Part shown: in pieces, positions 60,983 through 64,000 of the stretch
Layout: each line of letters starts with the position of its first letter
Numbering within the stretch: the stretch's first letter is position 1
Source: Isochrysis galbana
Taxonomy: Eukaryota > Haptophyta > Isochrysidales > Isochrysidaceae
Assembly: GCA_018136815.1 (NCBI GenBank)
Contig: CM030943.1
Location: 611,975 to 675,974, forward strand
DNA length: 64,000 nt
Direction: 5' to 3'
The notes under the pieces: generated by a model
Databases searched by the model: none
Told to the model about the DNA's origin: nothing
The model's input: only the letters and a program-made list of their open reading frames with translations
Translations under genes and position numbers: made by a program

Positions 60983-61699
60983 TCAGGGGGGCCCAGGGGG
61001 AGGAGGGGCTGGGAATACTACGAGGCGCCGTGCCACCAGTGGTTCAAGGGCACGATCTCTGCGATAGCAAATGGCGCCTGGACTATCACGTACGCCGACA
61101 ATACCACCCTCGTCATCACCGATGAGAATGAGGCACGCCGGGCTATTGACGTGTGTGCCCTGCCTCAGTGGAAGCAGCTCGTTGCTCAGGTCAGCGGGGC
61201 ATTCCAATATCTGGAAGACCGCCTCACTGACAATTGTGCGGCCCCGTATGCATGCAAAGAGCAGCATCGTCGGACCGGCCTCCTCCGCGCATTCGATCCG
61301 ACGTTTGTTGCAGGTCACGTGGATGCACTCATGTGTGAGAGGCTGGCTGCCTTGCCTCCCTTCGCACATATCCCAAGTGTTGCTCGTAGGCTAAAAGATG
61401 AGCTGCCGGACTACATCACGGCATCTCGGAACGTCCACATTGATCACGGCGACGTTCAACAATTCACCAAAGATGTTCTCGCGTGGTGGGCGTCGAATAA
61501 CTCGAGGTTTCCTACTTGGGCTTTGGCGGCAAGGATTGCCATGTCCCTTTCCCCTAATTCTGCTTCCAGTGAGCGTGTGTTTTCATTGCTTACTACCATG
61601 TTTCCCTGTGGGCGGTCAACCTCCCTGGCAGATCAAGTGCAAGCGTCTGTCATATTGCGTTATAACCGCAACAAGCGCGAGGGAGAGCAGAAGCGGTAG
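60983..61699 (+). CDS. hAT transposase C-terminal part with N-terminal Tudor-like segment
   Basis: Open from a stop at 60980, so the true start is unknown; first ATG at 61151. Residues before it, WEYYEAPCHQWFKGTISAI ... GAWTITYADNTTLVITDENE, look like a small Tudor/SH3-like barrel. Then a helical region (FDPTFVAGHVDALMCERLAA, LKDELPDYITASRNV, DVLAWWASNNSRFPTWALA) and the hAT dimerisation motif AMSLSPNSASSERVFSLLTT, LADQVQASVILRYN. This is the C-terminal half of an hAT transposase of the algal/protist type; the RNase H-like DDE start and BED finger are absent, so it is likely a defective copy. Confidence 0.85.
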   Translation, partial: SGGPRGRRGWEYYEAPCHQWFKGTISAIANGAWTITYADNTTLVITDENEARRAIDVCALPQWKQLVAQVSGAFQYLEDRLTDNCAAPYACKEQHRRTGLLRAFDPTFVAGHVDALMCERLAALPPFAHIPSVARRLKDELPDYITASRNVHIDHGDVQQFTKDVLAWWASNNSRFPTWALAARIAMSLSPNSASSERVFSLLTTMFPCGRSTSLADQVQASVILRYNRNKREGEQKR

Positions 61700-61865
61700 C
61701 TAATGTGTGCTCCTTTGCTGATATGGATATGGTGTGCTAATGGGTAATGGGTATGCAACTTGTTGCTAAGGTACTCATAACGTGGATAGGTCTCACTCAA
61801 GTTCAAGTATCAAGTACTCTTATTGCTTATTGCAGTCATTAGTTGCTTATTCGGCGCGCCGGTGC

Positions 61866-61987
61866 GCCGGTTTTAAAAGCTAGAACATCGCATATTTTCG
61901 ACATATTTGGGCCGAGTCCTGCATATAAACGACATATTTTTGAAACATATTTAGGCAACTTTTTCTACATATTTCTGCCTACCCCTA
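61866..61987 (+). mobile_element. 3' terminus of hAT element
   Basis: Subterminal ACATATTT-type boxes (five) lead to CCTACCCCTA ending at 61987, the same terminus as the complete element at 57088-58323. Lies 290 bp after the hAT transposase stop, so it is probably that element's right end. The left TAGGGGTAGG end was not found. Confidence 0.65.
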
Positions 61988-62362
61988 GCGGCGCGGCAAA
62001 GGAACGGAACTAGCGCTAACTCAAGACAGGACTCCCTGCCGCGGCAAGCGCAAGCACCCTTCCCCCTTATGCCACCCAGCTCTTCACTAGCTTTCTACCT
62101 GCGCTAGCTGGAGCGCCCCTCCCTCCACACTCAAACAGCCCCCCACGCCAGGATCCTGTTCTGGTCTCGCAGGCAAGGGGGCCTAATGGGAGGGAGAGGA
62201 GCAACTCCTCAGAGAGGAGCTGTGGGGAAGGAGATGTCTGAGTGGGGGCGCTATACCCTTGCGCTAGGCATGGGCAGCGACGCCGCCTCAAGACATATCC
62301 TCCCTCTTGTCTTGAGTCGAATTGTTTGGTGCTTGAAACAGAGAAACAGAGGGCGAGGGGGG

Positions 62363-63088
62363 TTATGCTTCTTGTGTTGGTTGTAGTTGCAAGAGGGAGT
62401 GGGAGAGGGAGTGAAGTGTTGGAAGAGGAAGAGGGCCCAAGGCAGGGCACTGAGTTGTAGGTGATTGTGGCCCACAAGAGTGGGGTGAAAACGAAAACGA
62501 GAAGTGTATCAGCATGGGCCTTGAGTTGAAATTTTTGGTGCTTTGAACAGAGGGCAAGGGGGTTCGTGCCGTTTGGTTTGGTTGTAGAGGGAAGGGGGAG
62601 TGGGAGAGGGAGTCAAGTGTTGAAGGAGTGCCCAAGGCAGGGCACTGAGTTGTAGGTTCTTGTGGCCCAAAGGAGTGGGGTGAAAACGAGAAGTGAGTCA
62701 ACATGGAAAACAGAGGCTTAGGGTGCTCTCCGTAGGAGATTGATGGTTGTGAAGTGCCCTCCCATGTTGGGTGCACTGATGGTAGAGGTTTCCACCATGG
62801 GGAGGGCAGCTGAGCTGCCCTCCCACATGAGGTGCTCTTGGGGTGGGGGGGTTTCCCACTGTTGGAGGGGGTCTCCAAGACCCCCTGCATGCTACGCAGA
62901 GCCATGGTGGCAACCTGTTCGGTGCCAGTGCTCGCCACCCCGCGCGCTTGCGCGGGTGTGGTTTGGATGGGCTGGATGGGCTTTGAGAGGGCTTTCTGAC
63001 GAGCCGCCTCGGGCGGCATGGGGCGTCCCAGGTGGGGCGCGGTGGCGAGGGTCGCCTGGGGCTCGGGAGCGGTCGCGGCACGCTCCAT
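62363..63088 (-). CDS. Repeat-derived Pro/Ser-rich ORF (family C), copy 3
   Basis: 241 residues, starting MERAATAPEPQATL at an ATGGAGCG placed 6 bases after the palindrome at 63095-63110. The second half holds a ~65-residue tandem duplication (SFSPHSFGPQEPTTQCPALG versus SFSPHSCGPQSPTTQCPALG). No known domain. The repeated head at three other loci identifies it as a mobile-element ORF; similarity of function to gag is a guess. Confidence 0.4.
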   Translation of the reverse strand: MERAATAPEPQATLATAPHLGRPMPPEAARQKALSKPIQPIQTTPAQARGVASTGTEQVATMALRSMQGVLETPSNSGKPPHPKSTSCGRAAQLPSPWWKPLPSVHPTWEGTSQPSISYGEHPKPLFSMLTHFSFSPHSFGPQEPTTQCPALGTPSTLDSLSHSPFPLQPNQTARTPLPSVQSTKNFNSRPMLIHFSFSFSPHSCGPQSPTTQCPALGPLPLPTLHSLSHSLLQLQPTQEA

Positions 63089-63345
63089 AGGTCAAACTAT
63101 AACAATAGTTTCTGTAGTGTAATTATAATTAGAGTATGCTAAGATATAAGATATGTCGCCACAATACACAATACAATAGTAGTAGTAGTAGTTAGTAGTC
63201 CGTGCTATCGCCCCCCCCCCCCCCCCCCACTCTCTAGCGCCCGAGCCTGTTCCCCCGCCGCCCGCTACGATGCCCACACTCTTCAAGTGGGCTCGGGAGC
63301 GGTCGCGGCACGCTCCATAGTTCAAACTATAACAATAGTTTTGAG
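63065..63345 (-). repeat. Duplicated palindrome plus ATGGAGCG heads (family C)
   Basis: The block AACTATTGTTATAGTT, ATGGAGCGTGCCGCGACCGC, TCCCGAGCC occurs at 63065-63110 and again at 63291-63340 on the minus strand, ~230 bp apart with a G tract and TAG/TAC triplets between. The outer copy's frame stops after 10 codons. Confidence 0.75.
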
Positions 63346-63394
63346 CAACCGCGACATGTAGCACCTTCAAAGGTGCTTCGCCTCTTAAGTGATA

Positions 63395-63740
63395 ATTAAT
63401 TAAACCTTTTAATAGTCTCACCGCACACGCGGCCGTGGACCCTCTACTTTCTACTCACGTAGGAAGACTTTCTACACCCCCACTCCCCCGGCCCTTCTTT
63501 CTCCCCCCGCCATAAGGCGACTCCCCCCGTGCACTACTAGGGGGATAGGGGTGAAGGGCTTTCTTAGATATGGTCCGGTGGCCCGCGCCTCCCCCCGGTG
63601 ATCATTCCCCCCCTTCCTCCTGTGTCTCCGAGTGGGCGGCGGCCTCAGCCCCGACTTATCTTGTAAACAGGTGCGGGACTAACCTATTTTTCGGTGAGCG
63701 GAGCTCTCGCTCCGCCCACCCCCTTCTCCGCGCTCTCTCT
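63395..63740 (-). repeat. Family A long form, copy 2
   Basis: Minus-strand counterpart of 19640-19960: GTTAGTCCCGCACCTGTTTA, ATAAGTCGGGGCTGAGG, CCGGACCATATCTAAG, GTAGTGCACGGGGGGAGTCG, GTAGAAAGTAGAGGGTCCAC, TATTAAAAGGTTTAATTA. Its end is 55 bp from the outer family C palindrome, i.e. tail joined to head. Confidence 0.7.
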
Positions 63741-63756
63741 CCCCTCTCCTGCAGGC

Positions 63757-63960
63757 ACGCGCGATGGCGCGCCTGCGGCAGGCCTGCAACTGCCCCTGGC
63801 GACCCCTGGAGGCTCCTGGAGGCCAGCTCTGGGGGCAGAGGAGGCTGGGGCTAGGCCCTGGCCTCCCCTGCCTCTCCCTCGCTGGCGCTCCTGAGCCTCT
63901 GGGGCCCCCTATCTGCACCTGTCTGCCTGTCGACCGGGGGGGAGGGGGGGTTGGAGCGAT
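63757..63960 (+). repeat. Dispersed repeat family F, copy 2
   Basis: GGCGCGCCTGCGGCAGGCCT, CCCCTGGAGGCTCCTGGAGG, GAGGCTGGGGCTAGGCCCTG, CCTGCCTCTCCCTCGCTGGC. The window ends 40 bases later. Confidence 0.55.
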
Positions 63961-64000
63961 GGGCTGGTCACGAGGGGCCAGGATGGGCGAATGGGGCGAG

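Noticed and set aside
1-64000. tRNA, rRNA, snRNA and CRISPR features
   Set aside because: No T-arm/anticodon pattern, rRNA core or spaced direct-repeat array was seen; the tandem repeats found lack spacers.

Overview
This is a eukaryotic nuclear window, most likely from a unicellular alga. Genes are interrupted by short GT-AG introns (about 50-450 bp, reconstructed in phase for three genes). Several conserved nuclear housekeeping proteins are present: Nup85, DRG2 GTPase and XPD/Rad3 helicase. Two single-exon proteins start with a hydrophobic signal followed by an Arg/Ala-rich stretch, which fits an alga with a secondary plastid (haptophyte or similar). That lineage guess is inference only. 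GC is moderately high and G/C homopolymers and pyrimidine microsatellites are frequent. I see no operons, tRNA, rRNA or CRISPR.

Layout. 0-7.3 kb: a Ty3/gypsy chromovirus (protease, RT, RNase H, integrase, chromodomain) that carries a phage-type cytosine-C5 methyltransferase-like domain between its upstream ORF and its protease; a putative 3' LTR begins at 7338. 9.4-11.9 kb: Nup85 (-). 15.6-25.1 kb: a 2.87-kb inverted duplication of a multidomain glycosyltransferase gene around a 3.8-kb spacer of repeat-derived ORFs. 27.9-30.1 kb: DRG2 (-, 7 exons). 30.6-33.8 kb: dead Ty1/copia, a PIF/Harbinger transposase piece and a ribonucleotide-reductase exon fragment, rearranged together. 35.3-36.6 kb: Rossmann-fold (atypical SDR) protein with a TATA box. 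38.3-41.1 kb: an island with an unknown spliced gene, an HNH nuclease-like ORF and a zinc-finger/EEP fragment, with AT-rich tandem repeats. 41.6-45.2 kb: a SET-domain protein methyltransferase and a UAP56-binding-motif protein, transcribed divergently from a 1.29-kb element with 262-bp inverted ends. 47.9-48.6 kb: small coiled-coil gene. 50.9-55.7 kb: XPD (-, 14 exons). 56.4-58.5 kb: temptin/cytochrome b561-like gene split by a 1236-bp hAT-type element that itself contains a spliced gene. 59.0-59.5 kb: small unknown gene. 61.0-62.0 kb: hAT transposase. 62-64 kb: repeat-derived ORFs.

The most interesting systems are the methyltransferase-bearing retrotransposon (possibly able to modify DNA itself), the gene-carrying hAT element with a perfect 8-bp target duplication, and the palindromic glycosyltransferase pair whose arms look homogenised by gene conversion. 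Several short dispersed repeat families (called A to F here) tie the intergenic regions together. All database-type statements below are from recognition of motifs by eye; none was searched.
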